64,000 bases of DNA. It comes from Metabacillus sp. KUDC1714. Lineage in GTDB: Bacteria > Bacillota > Bacilli > Bacillales > Bacillaceae. Of this stretch, positions 36,571-45,585 are shown one piece after another. How positions within the stretch are numbered: position 1 is the first letter of the stretch; every line of letters starts with the position of its first letter. The notes below the pieces were generated by a model. It did no database searches. It was given only the letters and a program-made list of their open reading frames with translations, and was not told the origin of the DNA. Made by a program: the position numbers and the translations under genes. The stretch lies in the NCBI RefSeq assembly GCF_014217835.1, contig NZ_CP055263.1, positions 868,001 through 932,000 of the forward strand, given 5' to 3'.

Positions 36571-37404
36571 ATGGAAAAGAGTCATTATTATTGTAGTACC
36601 ATGAACATTCTTGGTGTAAACGTTCATTATGAGGTTTATGAGAAAAATCCTTCGAAGCCAACATTGGTGTTAATACATGGATTTCTATCATCTTCCTTTT
36701 GCTATCGTAAGATTATTCCACTTCTAGAGAACGAATTTAATCTTCTTGCCATTGATCTGCCTCCATTTGGGAAAACAGAAAAATCAACAAGATTTGTTCA
36801 TTCCTATAAAAATATGGCAAAATTAGTGATTGAATTAGTTCAAGGGTTACAAATAAAAAAAGCATATATTGTTGGTCATTCAATGGGTGGACAAGTTTCG
36901 CTTATTGCAGCAAAGGAAAGACCAGATTTATTTGAAAAAATTGTGCTTCTCTGCAGTTCTGGTTATATGAAACGAGTTCATCCAACTTTAATATTCGGTT
37001 CTTACATGCCTTACTTTTATTTATGTATAAAGCATTGGCTAGCTAGTCAGGGGATATTGAAAAACTTATATAATGTCGTATACGATAGGTCTCTTATCGA
37101 CCAAGAAATGATGGATGGATACATGGAGCCATTTTATGATGATCGAATTTTCATGGCGTTAACCAGAATGATTCGAGACCATGAAGGAGATCTTTCACCA
37201 GAGGAATTAAAACTAATTGAACAACCTAGTCTTCTGATTTGGGGAAATGAGGATAAAGTCGTTCCTATGCAAGTTGGGGAGAGGCTTAAAAACGACTTAC
37301 CAAACTCAAGCTTTTTTTCATTCCAGAATACTGGTCATTTAGTACCCGAAGAAAGACCAGAGCACGTAACTGAAAAAATATTTGAATTCTGTCAGGCTAA
37401 TTAG
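36571..37404 (+). CDS. yugF: Alpha/beta hydrolase YugF
   Basis: A 277-residue alpha/beta-hydrolase-fold protein. The oxyanion segment LIHGFLSSSFCYR, nucleophile elbow VGHSMGG (Ser), catalytic Asp in WGNEDKVVP and His in NTGHLVPEE are all present. The substrate is unknown. The ATG at 36571 is preferred to that at 36565 because of spacing to GGAGTG. Divergent from alaR as in B. subtilis. Confidence 0.9.
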   Translation: MEKSHYYCSTMNILGVNVHYEVYEKNPSKPTLVLIHGFLSSSFCYRKIIPLLENEFNLLAIDLPPFGKTEKSTRFVHSYKNMAKLVIELVQGLQIKKAYIVGHSMGGQVSLIAAKERPDLFEKIVLLCSSGYMKRVHPTLIFGSYMPYFYLCIKHWLASQGILKNLYNVVYDRSLIDQEMMDGYMEPFYDDRIFMALTRMIRDHEGDLSPEELKLIEQPSLLIWGNEDKVVPMQVGERLKNDLPNSSFFSFQNTGHLVPEERPEHVTEKIFEFCQAN

Positions 37405-37409
37405 GTTTA

Positions 37410-37454
37410 TTTAGAGGCTTAAGAGAGTACTTCTATAGCCCTTAGGCCTCTAAA
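37410..37454. terminator. Bidirectional hairpin between yugF and yugE
   Basis: TTTAGAGGCTTAAG pairs with CTTAGGCCTCTAAA (one G-U pair), lying between the two convergent stop codons. Confidence 0.7.
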
Positions 37455-37457
37455 ATT

Positions 37458-37718
37458 TTATATTTCACAGCTAAAGTTATTTTTAATAAGGAGAAGTTGC
37501 TGAGAGAGGTTTTTACATTTTTGGAGAGGAATGATTTCCTCAAATGAAAACTCATAAATAGCTTGGATTTTTCTAGCTAGTAAAACTTCATTGTCATATA
37601 AATGAACGGCTTGAAGGACATCAACCACTTCTGTTTCATAACTTCCATCGCCATAACCTAAGGGATCCCATTGTAATAATAGTTCCATCAATTTAATATT
37701 TGTTTGCTGCGCTTCCAT
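37458..37718 (-). CDS. yugE: DUF1871 protein YugE
   Basis: An 86-residue protein of the DUF1871 family, same length as B. subtilis YugE and in the same position beside yugF. Features include LLLQWDPLGYGDGSYETEVV and an internal helix-rich region. No catalytic motif. Function unknown. Confidence 0.85.
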   Translation of the reverse strand: MEAQQTNIKLMELLLQWDPLGYGDGSYETEVVDVLQAVHLYDNEVLLARKIQAIYEFSFEEIIPLQKCKNLSQQLLLIKNNFSCEI

Positions 37719-37953
37719 GTTTTCACCTTTTATGATCTTATTTTTTGCACTGTCATTGTATCACATTTATGATTATAGTTGAAAAGCTAAAGCTCCTTAC
37801 TTAAGTCCGACAAGCATAGGCGATATATAGACGATCCTTTCAACTTAAATTCATGATAACTTATGACTCAAAGGAAAAAGCTCTGGAGCAACACCGATTG
37901 TCTAAAACATGGCTCTTTTCTAAAAGATTGTTGTTTTTGAACACAACTGATTA

Positions 37954-38084
37954 GGTTGATTGGTGCAGAAGGTGCGAGACTCCTTTGGGAGTAGCGGGAC
38001 AGATGAGACCCCGCAGGCGCTTCGCGCTGAGGAGGCTCATCGCCCGCCCCACGGAAAGCGAGCATCCTGGAGCGCCAATCAACC
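37954..38084. repeat. GC-rich MITE-like repeat element
   Basis: A 131-bp element bounded by inverted repeats GGTTGATTGGTGC and GCGCCAATCAACC, with a GC-rich core (GAGACTCC..GCGGGACAG..CCCGCAGG..GGAAAGCGAGC) much richer in GC than its surroundings. This core is a familiar dispersed repeat in Bacillus genomes. It lies in the 435-bp gap between yugE and patB; the rest of that gap holds only the two promoters. Confidence 0.8.
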
Positions 38085-38153
38085 AACCCAATACTATTTT
38101 AAAAGCAACAAAGTTTGCGAAAACAGCTAAAACATTAAAATGAGGTGAAGTAA

Positions 38154-39320
38154 GTGAGTCGATTTGATCAAGTCATTAATCGTAAGAATACGAATTCTGT
38201 AAAATGGGATACAAAGAAAATTTTCGGAATGGAAGATGTTTTGCCTATGTGGGTGGCTGACATGGACTTTCCTGCACCTGATGAAGTCATCGATGCATTA
38301 CACTCACGTGCCGATCATGGTATATTTGGATATACAATGCCTGGTACCAACACGGAGATTGCGATACAAGGTTGGTTAAAAACTCGCCATAATTGGGAAA
38401 TAGATAAGGATATCATTACATATAGTCCCGGTATTGTAACAGCCATTAGTATCGCGATCCAAGCTTATACTGGTTCTGAAGACAAGATTGTCGTTCAACC
38501 TCCTGTTTATTATCCATTTTTTGAAATGGCAAAAAAACATAAACGCGAGGTGCTTTACAATCAACTTATATTAAACAGTGATAATCGTTATGAAATTGAT
38601 TTTGCAGATCTTGAAGAAAAGCTTTCAGACAATATGACGAAAATGTTTATTCTTTGTAATCCCCATAATCCTGGTGGCCGAGTATGGAGTAAAGAGGAAC
38701 TAACAAAAATTGGTGAGCTTTGTATCAAACATGATGTACTAATTATTTCTGATGATATTCACTCTGATTTATTGTTATTTGACAGCCATTATACACCAAT
38801 CGCATCAATTAATAAGGCGTTTGCCGAGCAAACGATAACTTGTATTGCTCCTAGTAAAACCTTTAACCTAGCTGGACTTCAAGCTTCTGCTGTGCTAATT
38901 ACAAACGATACTCTTAAGCGAAAATATAACGCAGTTCTTCAGCTTTACGGTCTTATGACAGTAAATACATTTGGTTCAGATGCTATGGAGGCAGCATATA
39001 AACATGGAGGAAAATGGCTAAATGAACTTATTCATTATTTAGAGGGAAATGTTCGCTTCATCGAAAATTTCTTAAACGAGCACCTTCCAGATATAAAAGT
39101 AATGAGGCCAGAAGCAACCTATCTCGTTTGGCTGGATGCTCGTAATCTTAAGAAAACTGACGATGAATTAAAAAACCTTCTGTTAACTAAGGGAAAAATC
39201 GCATTAGAACCAGGTTCAAAGTTCGGTAAAAATGGAGCTGGATATTTACGAATGAATATAGCTTGTCCACGAGAAACGGTGAAAGATGGATTAGACCGAC
39301 TAAAGAATGCATTAACATAA
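38154..39320 (+). CDS. patB: C-S lyase / aminotransferase PatB
   Basis: A 388-residue PLP enzyme of the MalY/PatB group. Motifs: VLPMWVADMDFPAP near the N-terminus, LCNPHNPGGRVW, ISDDIHSDLL, the lysine in APSKTFNLAGLQ and a C-terminal Arg in GYLRMNIACP. PatB of B. subtilis cleaves cystathionine and related thioethers (beta-elimination), linking it to sulfur amino acids. The GTG start at 38154 follows GAGGTGAAG. In B. subtilis patB follows kinB-kapB; here kapB is separated by sodC-like and kinB is not in the window. Confidence 0.9.
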   Translation: MSRFDQVINRKNTNSVKWDTKKIFGMEDVLPMWVADMDFPAPDEVIDALHSRADHGIFGYTMPGTNTEIAIQGWLKTRHNWEIDKDIITYSPGIVTAISIAIQAYTGSEDKIVVQPPVYYPFFEMAKKHKREVLYNQLILNSDNRYEIDFADLEEKLSDNMTKMFILCNPHNPGGRVWSKEELTKIGELCIKHDVLIISDDIHSDLLLFDSHYTPIASINKAFAEQTITCIAPSKTFNLAGLQASAVLITNDTLKRKYNAVLQLYGLMTVNTFGSDAMEAAYKHGGKWLNELIHYLEGNVRFIENFLNEHLPDIKVMRPEATYLVWLDARNLKKTDDELKNLLLTKGKIALEPGSKFGKNGAGYLRMNIACPRETVKDGLDRLKNALT

Positions 39321-39365
39321 AATTAATCAAGTGCGGGTTTTACTTCTATCTTATATTGCCAACAA

Positions 39366-39404
39366 TAAAAATGGGGATGACTTATAAATGTCACCCCCAT
39401 TTTT
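39366..39404. terminator. Bidirectional intrinsic terminator
   Basis: AAAAATGGGGATGAC pairs with GTCACCCCCATTTTT between convergent patB and the sodC-like gene, with A and T runs on both sides. Confidence 0.85.
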
Positions 39405-39971
39405 TCATTCTTCTTCTTCTGGTTTTACCTCTTTTTTATCTTGTCTATCGGCTTCTTTTTCTGTAATTTCTCCACAAGCAATTCGTTGACCTGATTCACC
39501 GGCAGGCTGTGTCATTCCGTCATCTTTACCTTCAGTAATCACAATAGCTGTTCCCTCTTTACCAAGTAAAGAATTTTTTTGCTCACTTTTAAGTGTGAGT
39601 TGAGGCGCCATTAGTTCTGCATCAACTCTTCCGTCCTCTGAAATAATATTCGGTAAATCACCGGCATGTGCACCTTCAGGGTGTAATAAACCATGTTGTT
39701 TATCGTCTGGATTAAAGTGATTCCCGGCACTTTTAAAGTCTGGAGCATCACATTTCCCTGTTTCATGAATATGCAAACCATGTTCACCAGGTGGTAACCC
39801 TTCTAATAGTACTTCTAGCTTTACTCCTTCAGATTGTTCAGAAACCTTAATTGTTCCAAGAGAATCACCACTTTGATTAAACATTTCAACATCCATCTTT
39901 GTAATGGTTTTCTCCATACAACCAGATAAAATAAAAGGCAAAACAAATAACAAGGCCATTTTTCGTTTCAT
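39405..39971 (-). CDS. Cu/Zn superoxide dismutase-like lipoprotein
   Basis: A 188-residue exported protein. The signal peptide ends in lipobox LSGC (Cys about 18). The SodC fold is clear from HGLHIHETGKCDAP, GNHFNPDDKQHG, EGAHAGDLPNI and the C-terminal SGQRIACGEI. Three copper-site histidines and the zinc ligands are present, but where active enzymes have a final copper histidine (VVH-type strand) it reads AIVITEGKDDG, with Thr in place of His. B. subtilis YojM is a known paralogue lacking copper ligands. Dismutase activity is therefore doubtful. The ATG at 39971 begins MKRKMALL after GAGGG. Confidence 0.85.
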   Translation of the reverse strand: MKRKMALLFVLPFILSGCMEKTITKMDVEMFNQSGDSLGTIKVSEQSEGVKLEVLLEGLPPGEHGLHIHETGKCDAPDFKSAGNHFNPDDKQHGLLHPEGAHAGDLPNIISEDGRVDAELMAPQLTLKSEQKNSLLGKEGTAIVITEGKDDGMTQPAGESGQRIACGEITEKEADRQDKKEVKPEEEE

Positions 39972-40041
39972 AATACCCTCCATTAAAATAAGTTGGCTAA
40001 AGGGTATTATTTGCCTTAGCTCTTATATTTATACGAATATG

Positions 40042-40245
40042 CTATTCTTTCCCCTTATTCTCAGGTGATTGTTTTAAGAGCTCGTCCACTTTTCCCTGTT
40101 CCTTTTTCGAGTGTTTTACTATAAAACGGAATGCAAAAAAAGCAGCGATCGTAAATACCACCATTGTAATAGCAGCTGGAATATATTCAGTTTTATCCTC
40201 TGGAAAATATAAAAACAAGCCTAAAACTACGCTTAATTGATTCAT
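40042..40245 (-). CDS. Hypothetical small membrane protein
   Basis: A 67-residue protein with one or two hydrophobic helices (the best at about 23-43: IPAAITMVVFTIAAFFAF) and a charged tail ending QSPENKGKE. AGGTCGTGAAAA precedes the ATG. No family recognised. The neighbouring gap (40246-40493) holds nothing further. Confidence 0.6.
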   Translation of the reverse strand: MNQLSVVLGLFLYFPEDKTEYIPAAITMVVFTIAAFFAFRFIVKHSKKEQGKVDELLKQSPENKGKE

Positions 40246-40493
40246 TTTTTCACGACCTTTCTTATCTATTTACTATAACAAGTTTTCACTTAATTCACTA
40301 GGCAACATTTTAAAGCCTCTTCAACGTAATGATTTAAAAGAAGAATAGACTGATCGTTTTATGAAACAAGCAAGAAGCGTTAAAGATTATTATTTTTCAT
40401 TTTTCCGTGTTAAGATAAAGAAAGCCTTTTTACAGTTAATAATTGGGTAATGATGTATAAAAAATAATGGATTTTTAAAAAGGAATGAAGTAA

Positions 40494-40883
40494 ATGGAAG
40501 ATAAAAAAATAGGAGAAATTGTAACAGGTCTATACAAAACAGGTAAATATATTGGTGAAATAACAGACATACGTGAAATGCATTATTTAGTCAAAGTAAA
40601 GGCTGTGCTTAAGCATCCACAGCAGGGAGATTTACATAATCCAAAACAAGCAGACGTTCAGTTTTTTCATGAAAGACGAGCATTGGCGTTCAATGAACAA
40701 ACAAATATTCCTAAACAAATGGTAAAGCCTTTTGCAGATCCTATTCCCGATTATAAGGAATCACTTAAACAAGCTTTGGACACATTAAAGGATGAATTAT
40801 TGCAATTAGATACTTCATGGGCGCAAAAATCGCTTGAACTATTATCTACATTAGAAGCAGATTATTTTCTTAGTAGCAAATAA
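40494..40883 (+). CDS. kapB: Kinase-associated protein KapB
   Basis: A 129-residue protein matching B. subtilis KapB throughout: GEIVTGLYKTGKYIGEI, the central KAVLKHPQQGDLHNPKQADV and FFHERRALAFNEQTNIP. KapB is required for full activity of the sporulation kinase KinB in B. subtilis, where both lie in one operon. No kinB is found here. The start has AAAAAGGAATG upstream. Confidence 0.92.
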   Translation: MEDKKIGEIVTGLYKTGKYIGEITDIREMHYLVKVKAVLKHPQQGDLHNPKQADVQFFHERRALAFNEQTNIPKQMVKPFADPIPDYKESLKQALDTLKDELLQLDTSWAQKSLELLSTLEADYFLSSK

Positions 40884-40897
40884 AAAGGATAAACATC

Positions 40898-40954
40898 ACT
40901 CAATAACAATATCTACTTTTTCAAAAATCACAATGACAAATATTGTTATTGAGT
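40898..40954. terminator. Long-stem hairpin between kapB and kapD
   Basis: ACTCAATAACAATAT pairs perfectly (15 bp) with its complement at 40940-40954, loop of 27, between convergent stop codons. No strong T run. Confidence 0.6.
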
Positions 40955-40990
40955 AAGTCATATATGTTTTTCTCATAGCTTTGCTTTCGG

Positions 40991-41614
40991 TTAGGTTGCA
41001 TATTTATTTAGTACCTTTGACAAATCAATTCTGTCACCAATTGTAGGAGGTGTTGGTTTTTGTAAGTATCGTTTGTCCTCTTCAACTAGCTTGAATAAAT
41101 TATAGGTAGTTAAGGCATCATCTAAAGCACAATGATGCTTCCCAGTAGCTTTTTTCCCATATTCCTCAACAGCCTTCCAAAGTCCAGTTTGGTTTCGATC
41201 ACCAAAAAACTTTTTATACTCCATTGAAAGGTCTCTTGACTTTCCTGAAAATGGAAACAATTCATTGTTCATTTGACAATTTTGACGTAAAACCTTCATA
41301 TCCATGTTCCCCCAAGTTATGACTGTTGCAGGAGAATGTTCATTGTATTTATTCAAGGTAGTTAGTAATTCTGAAAAGGAAATTCCTTCATCAATTTTAG
41401 CTTGTGAAATCTGAAGAAAAGTTTTACAACGCTCACTTAATAAGGGGAATCGTACTGGTCTAACATATGAGGAAAATTGTTCTTCTACTTTATGGTTTCG
41501 AACAGAAACAATTCCAACTTCAATTATTTCTGGATAGAATCCTTTAGGATTTGCTTTTCCCTCGGGCATCGTAAATTCAAAATCAATAAATAATAATCGC
41601 TCTTGTCCCTCCAA
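40991..41614 (-). CDS. kapD: Sporulation inhibitor KapD, DEDD exonuclease fold
   Basis: A 207-residue 3'-5' exonuclease-fold protein of the DnaQ/ERI type. Acidic residues are in LFIDFEFTMPEG (DxE), TWGNMDMKVL (D) and HHCALDDALTTYN (HxxxD), so a metal-binding site is complete. It aligns with B. subtilis KapD end to end. KapD inhibits the KinA pathway of sporulation when overproduced; whether through nuclease activity is not known. Convergent with kapB. Confidence 0.92.
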   Translation of the reverse strand: MEGQERLLFIDFEFTMPEGKANPKGFYPEIIEVGIVSVRNHKVEEQFSSYVRPVRFPLLSERCKTFLQISQAKIDEGISFSELLTTLNKYNEHSPATVITWGNMDMKVLRQNCQMNNELFPFSGKSRDLSMEYKKFFGDRNQTGLWKAVEEYGKKATGKHHCALDDALTTYNLFKLVEEDKRYLQKPTPPTIGDRIDLSKVLNKYAT

Positions 41615-41889
41615 ACTATTTCACGCCTCCTTCCTTTAAAATCAACGTTCATTTCTATTATTATATCATCGCAGCTACTGATTTAACTTCAATTTTTCAA
41701 AAAATAATGAATTATCCCTTGTCTATTTTTTATGTATGAAGGATGAAATGGGGTGATTTCATAAGGACAAGCATTTAAGCATAAATTTGAAAGTTAAATC
41801 GCCCAAAACTAGGCTAATTTCTGACTCCTAAAAACCAATTTTTAGTGAAAGGTAAAAATTAGTCCGCCATTAAGAAATAATCGGTTACA

Positions 41890-42195
41890 ATAAAGTGAGA
41901 CTCCATTCAGGGGGGGGCATCCCCTCTGAATGGTAGCGAAACTTATCGGATCTTTACAGGCAGTTTTACCTTTATCTTTCTTCATTGCTTATATAGCTAG
42001 ATACTTGAGGTGGAGGTCCTTACTGCCTGTTATGAATGGGATAAAGTGAGACTTCATTCAGGGGGGACATCCCCTCTGAATGGTAGCGAAACTTATCGGA
42101 TCTTTACAGGCAGTTTTACCTTTATCTTTCTTCATTGCTTATATAGCTAGATACTTGAGGTGGAGGTCCTTACTGCCTGTTATGATTGGGATAAG
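41890..42195 (+). repeat. Two-copy structured repeat (about 150 bp) upstream of pbpD
   Basis: Units run 41890-42040 and 42041-42190, then the start of a third. They differ at only a few bases. Each has a hairpin GATAA..CATTCAG / CTGAATG..ACTTATC with an inner GGGG/CCCC stem, then TTATCGGA..TTTACAGGCAGT and a closing ACTGCCTGT. The same TTATCGGA..TTTAC.GGCAGTTT block occurs in the 1-952 array. The array ends about 40 bp before pbpD and shares TTAGAAAGAG (42210-42219) with the other array's edge (951-960). The rest of the 616-bp gap 41615-42230 shows no gene. Confidence 0.93.
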
Positions 42196-42230
42196 ATTAG
42201 AATGAATAATTAGAAAGAGTGTGACTTGAC

Positions 42231-44084
42231 TTGAGAAGTATATTTGGATGGATTTGTGTAATAATAATGGTTCCAATCTTTCTTTTCAGTGGTTTCATAG
42301 CTGGTAAGGAATCAAAAGCTGTTAAAGGGTTAGGGACTGTTTTAGATGAGAAGATTCCAATCGAATCTGTTGAACTACCACAAAACAGCTTTATCTTTGA
42401 TCATGATGGACAGCTTATTTCGGAAATATCCTCACAGCAGCAAAACCGGATGTATATAAAATACAGTGATATTCCCGAGGTTGTTAAAACCATATATATT
42501 GAGTCTGAGGATAAACGTTTTTTTGAACATATAGGATTTGATGCTGCTGGAATGCTGAGAGCAGTTTTTATTAATGCGAAATCTCAATCTATTGAGCAGG
42601 GTGGAAGTACGATTACGCAGCAGCTTGCTCGAAATATTTATTTATCTTTTGAACAAACTTATAATCGAAAGCTAAGTGAACTTCTCTATTCTTATCAACT
42701 TGAAAAAAACTTTACGAAAGAACAAATTTTTGAAGGCTACTTAAATGCGATTTACTTTGGTAATGGTACTTATGGGATTGGTACTGCGGCAACACACTAC
42801 TTTAATAGGCAAATTCAAGAGCTTCATTTAGCTGAACTTGTGTTTATCAGTGCTATTCCAAATAATCCAACCTTGTATGATCCAATAAAAAACTTTGACA
42901 ATACAAAGGATCGTCAGGAACGATTACTAAACTTGCTATATCAAAACGATACAATTACAAAACAGGAATTGGAGGATGCGCTCAAGTATCCCATTACTCT
43001 TTCTATAAAAGATCGAGTCGATACCCAAGCTGATTATGTTACGTACGTTCATCAAGAATTAAAACAATTAATTTCAGAAAGCGAAGGCTATACTCAAAAA
43101 CTAGCTGATGCACAAAACAAAGAAGTAATTGAGAAACAACTCACAGAACGTGTAAACAAAGTTCTTAGTCAAGGGATCATCATCCATACAGCATTAGAAT
43201 CTACCATACAAAAGAAACTTGTGAACGCTATTGATCAGCATCTTCCTTCTAATCAAGTGCAGGGAGCTGCTGCTGTCATCGACCATCATTCCCATAAAAT
43301 CGTTGCATTATCTGGAGGAAAGGATTATGAAAAATACTCATTCAATCGAGCTTTTCAAGCATTTAGACAACCAGGTTCAGCGATTAAACCGCTTCTCGAC
43401 TATGCTCCATATATTGATATAACTGGAGCAACAGCAAAATCGAAAATTGATGCAGGAGCTTTTTGTAAAAATGAATATTGTCCAGAAAATTATAGTGAGA
43501 AAAACTATGGGATGGTATCACTTGAAACAGCATTGAAATATTCGTATAACACTGCAGCAGTTCGAATGCTTGACGAGATTGGGTTAAATAAAGGGTTTTC
43601 TTATTTACAACCATTTGGTTTTTCGTCTATAACTAAAGATGATTATAATAACCTTGCCGTGGCAATCGGAGGATTTCAATATGGAGTTTCACCACTGGAA
43701 TTGACTAGTGCGTATACCTCTTTCGGAAATAACGGGCTCTATTATGAAAACCATACAATTTTTAAAGTTACAGATTTAACTGGAAAAACACTTTATGAAT
43801 GGAACGATACACCTGTACGGGTTTGGAAGGAATCTACTAACGAGGAAATGCGAAAGTTATTAGCTGCTGTCGTGAAGAGTGGAACTGGACAAAAAGCATC
43901 TGTTTCAAGCACATATGTTGGAGGCAAAACCGGGACTTCTAACGATTATAAGGATTTATGGTTTGTAGGATTAACAGATACGTACACAGCTGGTATTTGG
44001 GTAGGTAAGGATAAGGGTGGAAATGTAAGTAATATATATAATCAAGGTCCACAAATGCTTATATGGAGAGATGTCATGAAGTGA
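42231..44084 (+). CDS. pbpD: Penicillin-binding protein 4 (PbpD), class A
   Basis: A 617-residue bifunctional cell-wall synthase. An N-terminal membrane helix (about 5-25) is followed by a glycosyltransferase domain (EDKRFFEHIGFD, GGSTITQQLARN) and a transpeptidase domain with SxxK in GSAIKPLLDY, SYNTAAV and KTGTS in GGKTGTSNDY. It aligns with B. subtilis PBP4. The start is TTG at 42231: no in-frame ATG lies upstream before a stop, and AGAAAGAGTGTG provides a weak ribosome-binding site. The structured repeat pair sits immediately upstream. Confidence 0.92.
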   Translation: MRSIFGWICVIIMVPIFLFSGFIAGKESKAVKGLGTVLDEKIPIESVELPQNSFIFDHDGQLISEISSQQQNRMYIKYSDIPEVVKTIYIESEDKRFFEHIGFDAAGMLRAVFINAKSQSIEQGGSTITQQLARNIYLSFEQTYNRKLSELLYSYQLEKNFTKEQIFEGYLNAIYFGNGTYGIGTAATHYFNRQIQELHLAELVFISAIPNNPTLYDPIKNFDNTKDRQERLLNLLYQNDTITKQELEDALKYPITLSIKDRVDTQADYVTYVHQELKQLISESEGYTQKLADAQNKEVIEKQLTERVNKVLSQGIIIHTALESTIQKKLVNAIDQHLPSNQVQGAAAVIDHHSHKIVALSGGKDYEKYSFNRAFQAFRQPGSAIKPLLDYAPYIDITGATAKSKIDAGAFCKNEYCPENYSEKNYGMVSLETALKYSYNTAAVRMLDEIGLNKGFSYLQPFGFSSITKDDYNNLAVAIGGFQYGVSPLELTSAYTSFGNNGLYYENHTIFKVTDLTGKTLYEWNDTPVRVWKESTNEEMRKLLAAVVKSGTGQKASVSSTYVGGKTGTSNDYKDLWFVGLTDTYTAGIWVGKDKGGNVSNIYNQGPQMLIWRDVMK

Positions 44085-44115
44085 TTCAATCATCTTCAAT
44101 GAAAGAGGGATGCTC

Positions 44116-44523
44116 ATGAAAACATTAGCTGACCCAATCTTGCTGTTCGATGGGGTATGTAGTTTTTGTAATCAATCTGTACAATTTGTCATTCGTCATG
44201 ATAAACATGGAAAATTTAAATTTGCAGCTTTACAATCGTCAGTAGGACAAGAACTTTTAAAGAAGTATAACCTCCCAACAAATGACTATAGTAGCTTCGT
44301 CCTGGTAAAGGGGAATTCATGCTACACAAAATCAGCTGCAGTATTACAGGTTTGCTTAGGATTAGGTGGACTATGGCGAATTCTTTACTTATTTATTGTG
44401 ACACCTAAGCCGCTTCGCGATGGAATTTACAATTTTGTTGCAAAAAATAGATACAAATGGTTCGGCAAGAATAAGCAATGTATGATTCCTACCCCCGAAG
44501 TTCGCAAACGATTTTTATCATAG
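44116..44523 (+). CDS. yuxK: DCC-family thiol-disulfide protein YuxK
   Basis: A 135-residue thioredoxin-like protein of the DCC family with the namesake motif FDGVCSFCN (DGxCxxC) near residues 11-19. The rest of the chain (FAALQSSVGQELL; GGLWRILYLF) is typical. B. subtilis yuxK lies next to pbpD as here. The ATG at 44116 is preferred to 44110, which abuts the GAGGG site. Substrate unknown. Confidence 0.9.
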   Translation: MKTLADPILLFDGVCSFCNQSVQFVIRHDKHGKFKFAALQSSVGQELLKKYNLPTNDYSSFVLVKGNSCYTKSAAVLQVCLGLGGLWRILYLFIVTPKPLRDGIYNFVAKNRYKWFGKNKQCMIPTPEVRKRFLS

Positions 44524-44535
44524 TTTCTAACCAAA

Positions 44536-44566
44536 AGATGGAGTCGATATTTAATCGACTCCATCT
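44536..44566. terminator. Bidirectional intrinsic terminator
   Basis: AGATGGAGTCGAT pairs perfectly with its complement around ATTTA between convergent yuxK and yufK. Confidence 0.85.
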
Positions 44567-44569
44567 TTC

Positions 44570-45133
44570 TTATACGGGCAAGCTAGCCATTATACTATTA
44601 TAAAGTCTAAAACATAAATATAAAGTCCCTAAAATAAAAGTAAACCAAACTAACACATGAAATAATACTAAACCAATCAATGAAGCTGACGTAAGCGAAC
44701 TGCTAATTTTATAAACAATATACACAAAGTAAAAGATTGTTGCTACGAGGAAAATCCCGATTATTGCTAATGGATATTGAATTGCAATTAAAGAAATAGC
44801 GCCACCGATTAAGTAAAATGCTGATCCGCCTCTTATTTGTGTAAGATTCTCACCAGCAACATCTTTTGAAAAAAATAAAAGTGAAAGCTCAGTAATTGTA
44901 TTTGCAATTAATTTCAGTGCTGAAAAAACCATGAAGTACAGTAAGGCAAATACCGTAAATAATGCTAACCTGATCCCATTATTCGAAAAGAATTCCAACA
45001 TTCCATCATAAATTCCTAACACTTGCAAATAATCAATGACGATCATGACAGTAGCTATCGATAATGATGTACTAAACAATAAGATTGTTATTAGTGGAAA
45101 GTAACTAGTAAAATATGTATTTCTCATTTTCAA
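44570..45133 (-). CDS. yufK: Membrane protein YufK
   Basis: A 187-residue protein with about five membrane helices (roughly 11-33, 51-72, 92-113, 115-136, 148-175). It matches the YufK family by size, topology and position next to yuxK, as in B. subtilis. No catalytic motif. Function unknown. Confidence 0.75.
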   Translation of the reverse strand: MKMRNTYFTSYFPLITILLFSTSLSIATVMIVIDYLQVLGIYDGMLEFFSNNGIRLALFTVFALLYFMVFSALKLIANTITELSLLFFSKDVAGENLTQIRGGSAFYLIGGAISLIAIQYPLAIIGIFLVATIFYFVYIVYKISSSLTSASLIGLVLFHVLVWFTFILGTLYLCFRLYNSIMASLPV

Positions 45134-45324
45134 TCCCCAATTTCGTTAAATAACCTTCAACATTTTCAATAAATTTCTACATTATTATGTATCAGTCATC
45201 TCAATTTGACAAGCAAAATTGACAGATTATTGAAGATTCCCCCACAAATTATATAAGTGGATACATTCTCTCTGTAAATTTAGGTTTTTCACACCTGAAA
45301 ATTAATTCCTAGATTCAATTCAAT

Positions 45325-45357
45325 AAAAAAACAGAATGTCTAATTCTTTACATCCTG
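45325..45357 (-). terminator. Intrinsic terminator of the yufS-like gene
   Basis: CAGGATGT and ACATTCTG pair (one G-U) and are followed on the minus strand by seven T. Confidence 0.75.
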
Positions 45358-45585
45358 CTAACGAGCAACAACGCGAACATATTCACGTGATTTAAATTTT
45401 TCGAATACATCTGCTTCTTTTGTTAAAAAACCTATTGGTGTTTCTGTATTTGTTAGTTGAAATATTGACTCTTCAAATGTAGATGAATCAACATAATCTC
45501 TTTTTATTTTTTCATTCATATACCAAGCACTACCAAACATGGATGAAAATATGCACCCTGCAACAAATATATTCATTTTTTTCAT
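45358..45585 (-). CDS. Small exported or membrane protein, possibly YufS
   Basis: A 75-residue protein with an N-terminal hydrophobic segment (IFVAGCIFSSMFGSAWYM) and a charged remainder ending FKSREYVRVVAR. It lies just upstream of and divergent from mrpA, the position of yufS in B. subtilis, which has similar size. A Cys in VAGC could act as lipobox, but the setting is not ideal. Function unknown. Confidence 0.55.
   Translation of the reverse strand: MKKMNIFVAGCIFSSMFGSAWYMNEKIKRDYVDSSTFEESIFQLTNTETPIGFLTKEADVFEKFKSREYVRVVAR

Noticed and set aside
37868..38086. 72-residue open frame on the minus strand
   Set aside because: It is entirely the GC-rich repeat element read in frame; no start signal.
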